A stretch of 64,000 nt of DNA, from contig NZ_CP054570.1 in the NCBI RefSeq assembly GCF_013343115.1, positions 930,001 through 994,000 of the forward strand, given 5' to 3'. Source of the DNA: Streptococcus sanguinis (lineage in GTDB: Bacteria > Bacillota > Bacilli > Lactobacillales > Streptococcaceae). The translations under genes were made by a program, and so were the position numbers. The notes beneath the pieces were generated by a model, which made no database searches, was not told where the DNA came from, and saw nothing but the letters and a program-made list of their open reading frames with translations. Shown in pieces: positions 48,993 through 57,864 of the stretch. Every line of letters begins with the position of its first letter. Position 1 is the first letter of the stretch.

Positions 48993-49865
48993 TTACTCCC
49001 CGTTTAGAATGACTCCCATTTGTGAAAGAGGCTCACCCAGTTTGGTCACTGCTTCTGCCAACTCCTTGGTGTCTTCCTTTGTCAATTCTGTATAGAGCTT
49101 GTAGTTTTCCGAGTCGGTCATGTGCTTGTCTAAAAGACCGTTGACGTTTTTAAACTCAAGTTCCAAGGTTTTAACAAGTTTCTCGTCCTTATCCTTAATC
49201 AATGGCTTGAAGAGCTCAAAAATCTTTTCTGCTCCTTCAATATTCGCACGGAAATCATAGAGATCTGTATGAGAGAAAACTTCTTCCTCGCCTGTAATCT
49301 TGCTGGTCGCTACTTCATTGAGCAAGTCAACAGCACCTGTCAGCATCATATCCGGCGTCACTTCAACTGTTGCGATTTTAGCTTTTAGCTCCTTGATATC
49401 GTTGACCAGCTGATCGGCATAGCTTTCAGTTCCCTTGGTTGTGTTTTGCTCCCACATGATTTTTTCAATGCGGTGGAAACCAGACCAGCCTTCTTCGGTC
49501 TTGTTTTCGTCCACATAGTCGACTAAGCGGAAGTCAATTTTAACATCTGATTCACCAAAGCTCTCAGCAATCGGCTCCGAGCGCTCGTAGGCCATCCGGA
49601 TAAGCGGATATTGCTTTTTAGCCTCATCAAGCTTGCCTTCTTTAAGAGTATCACGAAACTTCTCCGTATCTGTCAGGAGCTGATCAATTTGTCCTTGGAC
49701 AAACGTTTTGTAATCTGCCGTCGCCTTGTCCAATTCTTTCTGATTGACAGCCGTTTGGCTGCTGGATGCTTGGCTACTTGAGCCAGTCTTGTTTGAAGAG
49801 TTGTTGGCTGCGCAGCCAGTCAGTAAAATTGCTGTTGAAAATAGGACGATGCCAAGTTTTTTCAT
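48993..49865 (-). CDS. efeO: EfeO/EfeM-type iron-binding lipoprotein
   Basis: A 290-residue lipoprotein: signal with lipobox LLTGC (Cys at residue 18), a Ser/Gln linker, and an imelysin-like (M75) helical domain with GFHRIEKIMWEQN and the acidic ligand residues of the EfeO core. No N-terminal cupredoxin domain, so it is the EfeM form. First gene of the efe-tat operon. Confidence 0.92.
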   Translation of the reverse strand: MKKLGIVLFSTAILLTGCAANNSSNKTGSSSQASSSQTAVNQKELDKATADYKTFVQGQIDQLLTDTEKFRDTLKEGKLDEAKKQYPLIRMAYERSEPIAESFGESDVKIDFRLVDYVDENKTEEGWSGFHRIEKIMWEQNTTKGTESYADQLVNDIKELKAKIATVEVTPDMMLTGAVDLLNEVATSKITGEEEVFSHTDLYDFRANIEGAEKIFELFKPLIKDKDEKLVKTLELEFKNVNGLLDKHMTDSENYKLYTELTKEDTKELAEAVTKLGEPLSQMGVILNGE

Positions 49866-49911
49866 GGTGACTCCTTTGTTTTCTCTCCTAGATAGAGATT
49901 ATTTCCTGTAA

Positions 49912-49958
49912 ATTATACCAGTTTTTCTCTCATATTTCAAGAAATTGTCTGACAATTT
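49912..49958 (-). promoter_or_regulatory. efe operon promoter with 8-1-8 palindrome
   Basis: Minus-strand -35 TTGAAA (49935-49940), 17-base spacer and extended -10 TGG-TATAAT (49912-49917). One base upstream of the -35 box, AAATTGTC-T-GACAATTT (49942-49958) is a perfect palindrome of Fur/PerR-like 7-1-7 geometry, a candidate iron or peroxide regulator site. Confidence 0.75.
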
Positions 49959-49983
49959 AATCAAAAACTATATATTAAGACCA

Positions 49984-51540
49984 TTAAAGCAGCTCTTCTT
50001 TGATTTTTCCGATTTCCGTCTTTTTCAGCACCAAGTAAATCGTATCTCCTAGATAGAGGCGCGTGCTACCATTGACCGTTTGAGTCTTGCCCTTGTGGAC
50101 ATTCATGGTAATCAAGACCCCATCAGGCAAGTTTAGCTCATGCACCTGCCGACCAGCAATCTTTTCAGAAACAGGGATTTCAATTAAAGTCGTATCTCCC
50201 TGGTCCTCGATACTGTCTGGCAACATTTTTTCCAGCATGGCTTCGTAGACTGGCGCTCCTTTTAGCAGATCCATGATAATGTAAGATGTCAGAGTGACCA
50301 ATCCCAGAGGCATGAGATTACGGATGTCGCCGACCATCTCTGTGACCAGAATCATGGCTGTCAGTGGAGCCTTAGAAATGGCACCGAAGTAGCCACTCAT
50401 ACCCAGAATAATGAAAATCGGAAATTGCTCCTGAGAAATCAAACCTAGCTGCAGACAGACCGCCCCCATTGCTCCGCCAAGCAGTGAACCCAGAGCTAGA
50501 ATAGGCAGAAAAATGCCACCCGGCAAGCCGCTTCCATAACTTAACATACTCCAGACAAAACGCAGAATAAAAAATAAGAGCAAGGTTCCCACAGTATAAT
50601 GACTAGCGGTCAATGATAAAATCAACTGATTGCCCCCGCCCAGCAAGTGAGGCAGGAAATAACCAATCGGAAGAATCAAGACAAAGGCCAGAATAGGATA
50701 ATAAGCTTCTGAAATCCTAAACAAGCGCCCCAAAAACTGGTAAACCTGCTGAATATTCAAAATGACTTTCTCATAAATATAACCTGACAAACCTAGCAGC
50801 AAGCCCATGACTAGGTAAATCCAATACTGCTCCAGCTTCATGACCGGGATATTATCCGGCATGTCCAGCACTGGCGTTAGGCCAAACATGGAGAGTGAGA
50901 CAAAGTTAGCAACTAGACTGGCCGCCAGCGTAGAAACCCAGAAAAAGCGTGAAAAATGACGGTAAACCTCTTCTACTACGAAAAGCAGGCCTGCGATTGG
51001 TGCATTAAAAGCTGCTGCTAAGCCTGCTGCTGCACCGCTAGCAATGAGCGCTCTCTCCTCAGCAGCACTCAAATTCAGAAATTTAGAGACGCCTTTGCCG
51101 CTCATAGCGCCTAGCTGAATACTTGGTCCTTCTCGACCCAACATCAGACCGCTAGAAATGGCTAAAATCCCCAATACAAACTTCTTCCAGAGAACACTCC
51201 ACCAAGAAAGTGACATCAGGCCTTTCAGCTCTGCTTCAACCTGCGGAATCCCTGACCCCTTAATGTTTTTCTCTGACTTTACCCAGCGAGCGTTGAGAAA
51301 GACGATGAAAGCATAAAAGAACACCAAGGCCAGTAACCAAAGCAAAGACTGCTGACTCCTATGGTAGACATCCTGCACTAAATGAAAGATTTTTTCAATC
51401 AGAAAGCGGAAAATCCCGACTACCAGTCCAGCAAAAATCCCAACTAAGACACCTCGCAAAACCTGGGAAATAATCGAATGAGTTGTGAAATTAAATTCTC
51501 TCTTGATATCGTCCTCTTGCGAGATAGACTCTTTTGCCAT
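49984..51540 (-). CDS. ClC family chloride channel/transporter with TrkA-C domain
   Basis: A 518-residue ClC protein with the selectivity motifs GSGIPQVEAEL, GREGPSIQLG (gating Glu) and GSGLPGGIFLP, and a C-terminal regulatory RCK/TrkA-C domain (LIEIPVSEKIAGRQVHELNLP). The gating glutamate suggests Cl/H exchange. The ATG at 51540 is used; it has GAGGAG 8 bases upstream. Its gene follows the nox terminator and is preceded by no other coding gene. Confidence 0.9.
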   Translation of the reverse strand: MAKESISQEDDIKREFNFTTHSIISQVLRGVLVGIFAGLVVGIFRFLIEKIFHLVQDVYHRSQQSLLWLLALVFFYAFIVFLNARWVKSEKNIKGSGIPQVEAELKGLMSLSWWSVLWKKFVLGILAISSGLMLGREGPSIQLGAMSGKGVSKFLNLSAAEERALIASGAAAGLAAAFNAPIAGLLFVVEEVYRHFSRFFWVSTLAASLVANFVSLSMFGLTPVLDMPDNIPVMKLEQYWIYLVMGLLLGLSGYIYEKVILNIQQVYQFLGRLFRISEAYYPILAFVLILPIGYFLPHLLGGGNQLILSLTASHYTVGTLLLFFILRFVWSMLSYGSGLPGGIFLPILALGSLLGGAMGAVCLQLGLISQEQFPIFIILGMSGYFGAISKAPLTAMILVTEMVGDIRNLMPLGLVTLTSYIIMDLLKGAPVYEAMLEKMLPDSIEDQGDTTLIEIPVSEKIAGRQVHELNLPDGVLITMNVHKGKTQTVNGSTRLYLGDTIYLVLKKTEIGKIKEELL

Positions 51541-51650
51541 TCCCAATCTCCTCTAAATTGTTACTTTACCACTATTCTAGCACAAAGCAGGCCTGATAAA
51601 CAGATGAAATATAAATTTCTTCTTTCACTTTTCTTTTTACAGGCTCTACA

Positions 51651-51676
51651 AAAAAGTCTGGAAATTATTCCAGACT
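51651..51676. terminator. nox terminator
   Basis: AGTCTGGAA and TTCCAGACT form a 9-bp stem with an ATTA-type loop and A/T runs on both sides. Confidence 0.8.
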
Positions 51677-51683
51677 CATTTTC

Positions 51684-53060
51684 TTATTTTGCTTTCAAAG
51701 CTGCTTGAGTAATGTAGTTGTATGGTTTGTTGAAGTGTGGCAGGAAGAAGAGATCCAGCAAGGCCAATTTATCAATTGTAACCTTTTCCTGAATGGCCAA
51801 TGAGAACATGTGAATACCCATAGACATATCTTCTCTAGAAACCATCTGAGCTCCAAGAACTACACGCGTGTCCTTATCATAGACAATCTTAATTGTTACA
51901 TCATGATGCTCAACTTTTTCAAGGAAGGTTGGTTTTTGAGTATCTTTAAACTCAACCACAGCTGGGCTGTAACCAAAGCGTTTTGCTTTCTCTTCAGTTA
52001 GACCAGTTGAAACCATCTTCAAACCAAAGATTTCGATACCGTTAGAACCTTGAACACCGTTAGACTCCAATTCATGACCGCAAGCATTATGAGCTGCTAC
52101 GATACCAGAGCGCAGGGCGTTAGAAGCCAAGGCGATGTAGTTTGTATCGTTGATAGAGTTATCGTAGACAGTTGCACAGTCACCGATTGCATAAACATCT
52201 TTGATGCTAGTTTCTTGCTTCTTATCCACCAAGAAAGCACCATTGCGGAATGTTTCCAACTTGTTAGCACCAAGACCAGTGTTTGGACGGAAGCCAACTG
52301 CCAAGACGACCATATCTACATCATAGCTAGCTTTATCCGTTACAATGCGTTCTACCTTGTTTTCACCTTCAATAGCTTGAACAGTTTGGCCAAAGGCTAA
52401 TTGAACACCATTGTCTTCAAGATTTTGACGCATCATTTCAGACAAGTCGTGGTCATAGTAACCCGCCAAGCAAGTATCCACAACGTCAATCAGAATCACT
52501 TCTTTACCAAGGCGCTTGAAGGCTTCTGCTAACTCAACCCCAATGTAGCCAGCACCTACTACTGCCACACGTTCGATATGTTTGCTCTTGTCTTGCAATT
52601 TCTCAATAACATCTGCAGCATTTTGATACAATTTAACAAACTGCAGATTTTCCAAGGTTGACTTAAATTCCCGACTGTTAGGATCCATTTCAGCACCTTT
52701 AATCGGAGGCAAAATTGGCTGAGAACCTGTTGCTAAAATCAATTTGTCATAAGACTCTACATGCTCTTTACCGTCTACAATAGCTGTAACTTTTTTCGCA
52801 TCATAATCAATTGACTCAACTGGTGAATTCATATAAACTTTTGCGCCTTTTGCTTCAAAAGTTTCTTTATCTGCATAAAAAAGTCCATCTGGCTTGCTGA
52901 TTTGCTGTCCAATCCAAAGAGCCATTCCGCATGCCAAGAATGAAATGTTTGAGTTTTGGTCAAAAATAACTACTTCGTTTTCTGAACCATAATTGTCCAA
53001 CATTGTATTAATACACGCTGTACCTGCGTGGTTTGCACCAACTACAACGATTTTACTCAT
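51684..53060 (-). CDS. nox: NADH oxidase, water-forming
   Basis: A 458-residue flavoprotein reducing O2 to water with NADH, regenerating NAD under air. It has the FAD loop [11 protein letters not shown], redox Cys44 in [12 protein letters not shown], the NAD loop [12 protein letters not shown] and the FAD site YAIGDCATV. Single-cysteine architecture marks the Nox/Npr family rather than E3. Divergent from apbE; a full cre site covers its -35 box. Confidence 0.93.
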   Translation of the reverse strand: MSKIVVVGANHAGTACINTMLDNYGSENEVVIFDQNSNISFLACGMALWIGQQISKPDGLFYADKETFEAKGAKVYMNSPVESIDYDAKKVTAIVDGKEHVESYDKLILATGSQPILPPIKGAEMDPNSREFKSTLENLQFVKLYQNAADVIEKLQDKSKHIERVAVVGAGYIGVELAEAFKRLGKEVILIDVVDTCLAGYYDHDLSEMMRQNLEDNGVQLAFGQTVQAIEGENKVERIVTDKASYDVDMVVLAVGFRPNTGLGANKLETFRNGAFLVDKKQETSIKDVYAIGDCATVYDNSINDTNYIALASNALRSGIVAAHNACGHELESNGVQGSNGIEIFGLKMVSTGLTEEKAKRFGYSPAVVEFKDTQKPTFLEKVEHHDVTIKIVYDKDTRVVLGAQMVSREDMSMGIHMFSLAIQEKVTIDKLALLDLFFLPHFNKPYNYITQAALKAK

Positions 53061-53097
53061 AAGAATAGTCCTACCTTAATTTATAATTTACTAGACC

Positions 53098-53126
53098 AGT
53101 ATATCATCTCCTGTGAGCGTTTACAA
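53098..53126 (-). promoter_or_regulatory. nox promoter with cre site
   Basis: Minus-strand -35 TTGTAA (53121-53126), 17-base spacer and -10 TATACT (53098-53103). TTGTAAACGCTCACA (53112-53126) fits every position of the cre consensus WTGNAANCGNWNNCW and covers the -35 box, so CcpA should repress nox. Confidence 0.75.
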
Positions 53127-53251
53127 GAAATTTGCTCGAGATTTTCAAAAATTCTTATACTGCCTAAAAAGCTTTACCACCACTGTCTTATCGCTTCGAA
53201 AATACAGCTTTGTGCGAAAGTTAATTTTCTGAAAATATAACAATTTTAAGA

Positions 53252-53280
53252 TTGTGAAACCGGTATCTTTTTGATATAAT
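53252..53280 (+). promoter_or_regulatory. apbE promoter
   Basis: -35 TTGTGA (53252-53257), 17-base spacer, -10 TATAAT (53275-53280). The -35 lies in ATTGTGAAA, one half of a Rex-type site without its partner. The remaining 53127-53251 has no gene. Confidence 0.75.
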
Positions 53281-53318
53281 AAGGTTAGAGAGGTTAATTT
53301 TAGAAAGGTTGTGATAAT

Positions 53319-54254
53319 GTGGACTTTGCTTCTCGCTCAATCCATTTGATGGGAAGTACGATTTGCATATCTCTCTGTCATGAGCGAGCGGAAATACTCT
53401 TAGATGAGGCGGTCCAACTGCTTCATGTCTATAAAAATCGCTTCAGTGCCAATGATGAAGACTCTGAACTTATGACTATCAACCATTTGGCAGGAATTGA
53501 AAGTGTCTCAGTTCATCCAGAGCTTTTTGAGCTGATTGAGCTGGGGAAATATCACAGCCTAGTAGAAGGCAGCCACTTAAATATCACTATTGGCCCTCTC
53601 GTTCAGACCTGGCGGATAGGATTTTCAGATGCTCGTCTTCCAAGCACAGAAGAGATTCAGCAAGCTCTGAGCTTAACTGACACAAACTTCCTTGAGCTGA
53701 ATCCAGAAGATTGTAGTGTCTTTTTGACTAAGAAAGACATGAAGCTGGATTTAGGTGCCTTGGCTAAAGGTTATATCGCTGATAAGATTAAAGACTATTT
53801 GCTGAGTCAGGGAGTGACCTCTGCTCTTATCAATCTTGGTGGCAATGTCCTGACAATTGGGCAAAATGCAGTCAGCCAGCATGCCTGGCGAATTGGCATC
53901 CAAAATCCCAAGCAGCCTCGCGGAAATCATTCAGCTATACTAGCTGTCACCAATCAGTCAGTGGTCACATCAGGAATCTACGAGCGAACTCTTACAGTTG
54001 AAGGGCAGAACTACCATCACATTCTGGATCGCAAAACAGGCTATCCTATCGAAAATCAATTGGCTAGTCTGACCATTGTTTCAGACAAGTCGGTAGATGG
54101 CGAAATCTGGACAACCCGTCTATTTGGTGAAAGTCCGACATCAATTCTGTCTCAGATTGAAGAGCAAGCAGGGATTGAAGCCTTGATAATCACCCAAGAC
54201 AGTCAGCTCTTCTGTAGCTCAGGTCTTTTAGAGCAGATAATTACTGCTTCTTAA
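53319..54254 (+). CDS. apbE: FAD:protein FMN transferase, cytoplasmic form
   Basis: A 311-residue ApbE family enzyme that splits FAD and attaches FMN to a Ser/Thr of a target protein. Family blocks are LMGSTICISL, DLGALAKGYIADK and LINLGGNVLTIG, plus YHHILDRKTGYPI. It has no signal peptide or lipobox, so it acts inside the cell. The GTG at 53319 gives the usual short N-terminus RSIHLMG; an internal ATG at 53349 would cut it. The late segment is VDGEIWTTRLFG where many ApbE have ADALST. Two FMN reductase genes follow. Confidence 0.88.
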   Translation: MDFASRSIHLMGSTICISLCHERAEILLDEAVQLLHVYKNRFSANDEDSELMTINHLAGIESVSVHPELFELIELGKYHSLVEGSHLNITIGPLVQTWRIGFSDARLPSTEEIQQALSLTDTNFLELNPEDCSVFLTKKDMKLDLGALAKGYIADKIKDYLLSQGVTSALINLGGNVLTIGQNAVSQHAWRIGIQNPKQPRGNHSAILAVTNQSVVTSGIYERTLTVEGQNYHHILDRKTGYPIENQLASLTIVSDKSVDGEIWTTRLFGESPTSILSQIEEQAGIEALIITQDSQLFCSSGLLEQIITAS

Positions 54255-54425
54255 TTCTCAAAAGTGATGAATTTGCTACAGCACTAAGCGGTACTTCTAT
54301 CGCTCTAGCTTTTATAACTAATGCCCATTAAAAAACACCCTCTCTTTCTTCAGGTTTTTACTTGCCTCAAGAAAAATAAATGCACTTACGAGGGATTTGT
54401 ATCTTCATTTCAGAAAGGAAATTTT

Positions 54426-55031
54426 ATGTTAAAACTTATTGCAATTGTTGGAACAAATTCTAAACGTTCTACAAACCGGCAACTTCTTCAATATATGTCT
54501 AAGCACTTCGCTGATAAGGCTGAAATCGAGCTTGTTGAGATTAAAGATATCCCAATGTTTAATAAACCTGCTGACAGAAACGTCCCTGAGTTGGTATCAG
54601 AAATTGCCGAAAAAATCGATGCTGCGGATGGCGTACTTATCGGTACACCTGAGTACGACCACTCTATTCCAGCTGTGCTCATGAACGCCCTAGCTTGGCT
54701 TTCTTACGGAATCTATCCATTGCTGAACAAGCCAGTCATGATCACTGGTGCTTCTTATGGTACACTTGGCTCCTCTCGTGCACAGTTGCAGCTCCGTCAA
54801 ATTTTGAACGCTCCAGAAATCAAGGCAACTGTCCTTCCAGATGAGTTCTTGCTTTCGCATTCTCTTCAAGCTTTTGACCAAAGCGGAGACTTGGTAGATC
54901 TTGACGTTGTCAAAAAGTTGGATGCTATCTTTGATGACTTCCGTATCTTTGTCAAAATCACTGAAAAATTGCGCAATGCACAAGAATTGCTTCGCAAAGA
55001 TGCTGAAGAATTCAACTGGGAAAAATTGTAA
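54426..55031 (+). CDS. NADPH-dependent FMN reductase family protein
   Basis: A 201-residue flavodoxin-like reductase: LKLIAIVGTNSKRSTNR phosphate loop at the N-terminus, DGVLIGTPEYDHSIPAVLMNALAW and GASYGTLGSSRAQLQLRQIL later. It reduces FMN or uses bound FMN with NADPH. The ATG at 54426 has GAAAGGAAATTTT in front; a longer in-frame reading from 54321 has no site. It is a paralogue of the N-terminal domain of the next gene. Confidence 0.88.
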   Translation: MLKLIAIVGTNSKRSTNRQLLQYMSKHFADKAEIELVEIKDIPMFNKPADRNVPELVSEIAEKIDAADGVLIGTPEYDHSIPAVLMNALAWLSYGIYPLLNKPVMITGASYGTLGSSRAQLQLRQILNAPEIKATVLPDEFLLSHSLQAFDQSGDLVDLDVVKKLDAIFDDFRIFVKITEKLRNAQELLRKDAEEFNWEKL

Positions 55032-55048
55032 GATAGGAGACCGAAAGA

Positions 55049-56293
55049 ATGAAATTTGTTGGAATTGTAGGATCAAACTACGAACAATCATATAACCGAA
55101 AATTATTGGAATTCATCCGCCGTCAGTTCAAAATTAAATTTGAATTGGAAGTCTTGGAAATCGATGAAGTCCCAATGTTTAACCAGGATGAAAAATGGGA
55201 TGAAAGCTTCCAATTACGGTATTTGTATAACAAAATCACACGTGCAGACGGTGTCATTATCGCAACCCCTGAGCACAATCATACTATCAGCGCTCCTTTA
55301 AAGAGTGTCTTAGAATGGCTCTCTTACGAGGTTCATCCTTTCGAAAACAAACCTGTCATGATTGTCGGTGCTTCTTACTACGACCAAGGAACTTCTCGTG
55401 CTCAAGTTCACCTGCGTAAAATCCTAGACGCTCCTGGTGTCAATGCATACACTCTTCCAGGTAATGAGTTCTTGCTGGGCAAAGCTAAGGAAGCTTTTGA
55501 CAATGATGGCAATATTACCAACGAAGGAACTGTGAATTTCCTTGAAACATGCTTAGATAACTTTATCAAATATGTAGAGGTCGTTTCAAAATTGAAAAAA
55601 CCAAAACCAATTGAACCTGAAGACTTAGACTGCGGAAAACCAATCGCTACGACAATTACAGAAGTTGATCCAGATGATCCAGAATGGGTGGAAAAAGTCG
55701 CTGAAATCACCGGCGCTGTTTCAGGCGATACTTATGTCAAACTCGACCATGGTATCTTGACCGTTAACCAGATTGATATGTTCTTGAAGGCTATGCCGTT
55801 TGAATTGACGTACGCTGACGATAACAATCAATTCCTCTACTACAACAACGCCCACCAAGACCCAGACACCATGTTTGCCAAACGTGTGCCACCTCAGTCA
55901 GGTAGCCGCATGTCAACCGTTCATGGTTCTCTTCCACCAGCTCGGATGAAAAATGTAGAGTGGGTTATCGGAACACTTCGCAACGGAAACCAAGAATACG
56001 TACGTACAATCGTCCCAGGTTCACCTGCAGGCGTTATCAATACCCACAACTACCAAGCTATGTACTATCCTGACGGATCATACGCAGGTATCAATGAAAT
56101 CGTCTTTAATTTCCAACCATGGCTTGACTGGTACTTAAAAGAAACTGGTCAACGTTTGGTTGGAGGCAGCGGACCATTTGCTCCTGCCGGAGGTCATGGA
56201 GACGCAGACGCTACTTCTGGTGCTTCTGATGCTGGAGGCGATGGAGGTCATGGAGACGGAGGAGCTGATGCAACATCAGGTGCTAGCGCTTAA
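55049..56293 (+). CDS. FMN reductase-PAS fusion with a C-terminal flavinylation-motif tail
   Basis: A 414-residue fusion: residues 1-180 FMN reductase (IVGSNYEQSYNRK, ATPEHNHTISAPLKSVLEWL), a linker, residues about 235-365 a PAS-like/DUF438-type domain (MPFELTYADDNNQFLYYN), and a Gly/His/Asp-rich tail from about 371. The tail holds two copies of DATSGAS (387-393 and 407-413), which fit the ApbE target pattern DxxSGA[ST]; Ser393 and Ser413 would be the attachment sites. The copies use different codons. It lies 17 bases after the reductase gene, with apbE upstream. Confidence 0.8.
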   Translation: MKFVGIVGSNYEQSYNRKLLEFIRRQFKIKFELEVLEIDEVPMFNQDEKWDESFQLRYLYNKITRADGVIIATPEHNHTISAPLKSVLEWLSYEVHPFENKPVMIVGASYYDQGTSRAQVHLRKILDAPGVNAYTLPGNEFLLGKAKEAFDNDGNITNEGTVNFLETCLDNFIKYVEVVSKLKKPKPIEPEDLDCGKPIATTITEVDPDDPEWVEKVAEITGAVSGDTYVKLDHGILTVNQIDMFLKAMPFELTYADDNNQFLYYNNAHQDPDTMFAKRVPPQSGSRMSTVHGSLPPARMKNVEWVIGTLRNGNQEYVRTIVPGSPAGVINTHNYQAMYYPDGSYAGINEIVFNFQPWLDWYLKETGQRLVGGSGPFAPAGGHGDADATSGASDAGGDGGHGDGGADATSGASA

Positions 56294-56308
56294 TTACCTT
56301 ACAAACTT

Positions 56309-56340
56309 AAAAAGAATGGATGATAAGTCCATTCTTTTTT
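56309..56340. terminator. Terminator between the flavin cluster and the thioredoxin lipoprotein
   Basis: AAAGAATGGA and TCCATTCTTT form a 10-bp stem followed by a T run; A residues on the other side allow use by both converging operons. Confidence 0.85.
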
Positions 56341-56343
56341 GCT

Positions 56344-56919
56344 TTATTTCATTTCTTTGAAAGCTGCTTCTGCATCAGCATTACTGATAGCTCCAAACTG
56401 GATTTTACCGATTTTCCCTTGACTGTCAATGAGGAATTCAGTCGGGATACTGCGGATCTGATAGGCTTGGAAAATTTCTCCTGAAGTATCAAACAGAACT
56501 GGTACATCTTTATAACCTTGTTCTTGAAACCATTTTGGAAATTCCTCGACAGATTTCTCTCCTTGGAGACCTGGTGCTACAACTGTCAAGATTTCAAAAT
56601 CACGATCTGTTTTACCAGCCAATTCGACCAATTCCGGCATACTCTTCTTACAAGGTCCACACCAAGAAGCCCAGAATTTTAGATAAACTTTCTTGCCTTT
56701 GTAGTCAGAAAGTTTGACTGTTTTTCCATCCATAGACTGCAAAGTAAAGTCAGGTGCCTCTTGACCGACAGCTGCTTGGGCGACTGTACTTGTCTGAGCA
56801 ACTTCGCTAGATGAACTACTGGTTGTAGGCATAGTCATAGGCTTATCCTCCTGTTCTGAGCAGGCTGCCAAAAAGGCTACAGCTGACACAGTTGCTAATA
56901 ATGTAACGAATTTTTTCAT
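56344..56919 (-). CDS. Extracellular thioredoxin-like lipoprotein (Etrx/TlpA type)
   Basis: A 191-residue lipoprotein: signal with lipobox LAAC, Ser-rich linker, and a thioredoxin domain with WCGPC in FWASWCGPCKKSMPE. It should receive electrons from the membrane protein CcdA, whose gene ends 16 bases upstream, and reduce surface disulfides or methionine sulfoxide reductase. The ATG at 56919 starts the lipoprotein signal; longer forms are not signal-like. Paralogue of the lipoprotein at 61484-62047. Confidence 0.88.
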   Translation of the reverse strand: MKKFVTLLATVSAVAFLAACSEQEDKPMTMPTTSSSSSEVAQTSTVAQAAVGQEAPDFTLQSMDGKTVKLSDYKGKKVYLKFWASWCGPCKKSMPELVELAGKTDRDFEILTVVAPGLQGEKSVEEFPKWFQEQGYKDVPVLFDTSGEIFQAYQIRSIPTEFLIDSQGKIGKIQFGAISNADAEAAFKEMK

Positions 56920-56935
56920 ATTTCTTTCTCTCCTT

Positions 56936-57643
56936 TTATCCAAAAAGTCCAGACAGGGCATTAAGCTGTCCTAACATCAGCAGAATTCCCATCAGAATAA
57001 TCAGAGCTCCGCCGATTTTCTTCATCAGGCCCATATAAGGCTTGATTTTATTAAAATACTGCATAACAAAGCTAGATGCCAAAGCTAGGATTAGGAAAGG
57101 CAGGGCCATTCCCAAAGTGTAAATCAAGGTCAAAATTGCTCCCTGAAAAGCACCATTCCCACCTGAAGCTGCTAAGGCTAAGACTGAGCTGAGAATCGGA
57201 CCAATGCAGGGAGTCCAACCAAAGCTAAAGGTAATCCCCAGTAAGAAAGCAGACCAAAAATGATGTTTCTGGCCGTTCTTTTTAAAAGTCAAGCTCTTTT
57301 GAATCTGTAACTGACGAATATTAATAAGCTCCATCTGATGCAGACCTAGCAGAATGATGAGGCCGCCCATCACATAACGAAAGGTCGGACTGTAAATAAT
57401 AGTTCCTAAAAATCCAGCTCCAAAGCCAAGCAAAAAGAAGACTGTCGAGATGCCTGCAATGAAAAAGAGCGTTCTGACCATGCCTTGCCAAGCAAGCTCC
57501 CGGCCAAATACTTTTAGGGTCTTGACCTCCTTGTCATCCAATAAAATGCCAATATAAACCGGCAATAAGGGAAAAATACAAGGGGAAAAGAAGGACAAAA
57601 TACCCGCTAAAAAAACTGAAACAAAAAATAAAGGTGATTCCAT
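56936..57643 (-). CDS. Cytochrome c biogenesis-type protein CcdA (first copy)
   Basis: A 235-residue, six-helix membrane electron carrier of the DsbD/CcdA family. The two redox cysteines are in FFSPCIFPLLPVY and GWTPCIGPILSS. It moves electrons from cytoplasmic thioredoxin to the thioredoxin lipoprotein encoded next. Very similar in sequence to the copy at 62465-63175. The preceding 57644-57816 gap holds its promoter (extended TATAAT near 57690) and no gene. Confidence 0.9.
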   Translation of the reverse strand: MESPLFFVSVFLAGILSFFSPCIFPLLPVYIGILLDDKEVKTLKVFGRELAWQGMVRTLFFIAGISTVFFLLGFGAGFLGTIIYSPTFRYVMGGLIILLGLHQMELINIRQLQIQKSLTFKKNGQKHHFWSAFLLGITFSFGWTPCIGPILSSVLALAASGGNGAFQGAILTLIYTLGMALPFLILALASSFVMQYFNKIKPYMGLMKKIGGALIILMGILLMLGQLNALSGLFG

Positions 57644-57816
57644 TTACTCTCCTCTAACTACTTACGTAGAATATACATTCACTTATCATTATAAATGAAT
57701 CTTATAGATTTTTCACAAATCTGCTACGGTAATTTTCTTGCAAACATTGTGTGACTCGGAAAAGAGAAAAACTGCTTGATGAACAGCAAAAATAGTGCAT
57801 TTTTTCAAACAGTAAA

Positions 57817-57841
57817 AAGCCGGAGAAAGTTCTACCGGCTT
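57817..57841 (-). terminator. Terminator after the histidine kinase gene
   Basis: AAGCCGG and CCGGCTT pair with an 11-base loop and TTTT tail on the minus strand. Confidence 0.8.
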
Positions 57842-57864
57842 GAATATTTTAAAACTTAATAGAC

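Noticed and set aside
53252..53270. Rex site at the apbE -35 box
   Set aside because: Only one half-site is seen; the other side (CCGGTATC) does not match.
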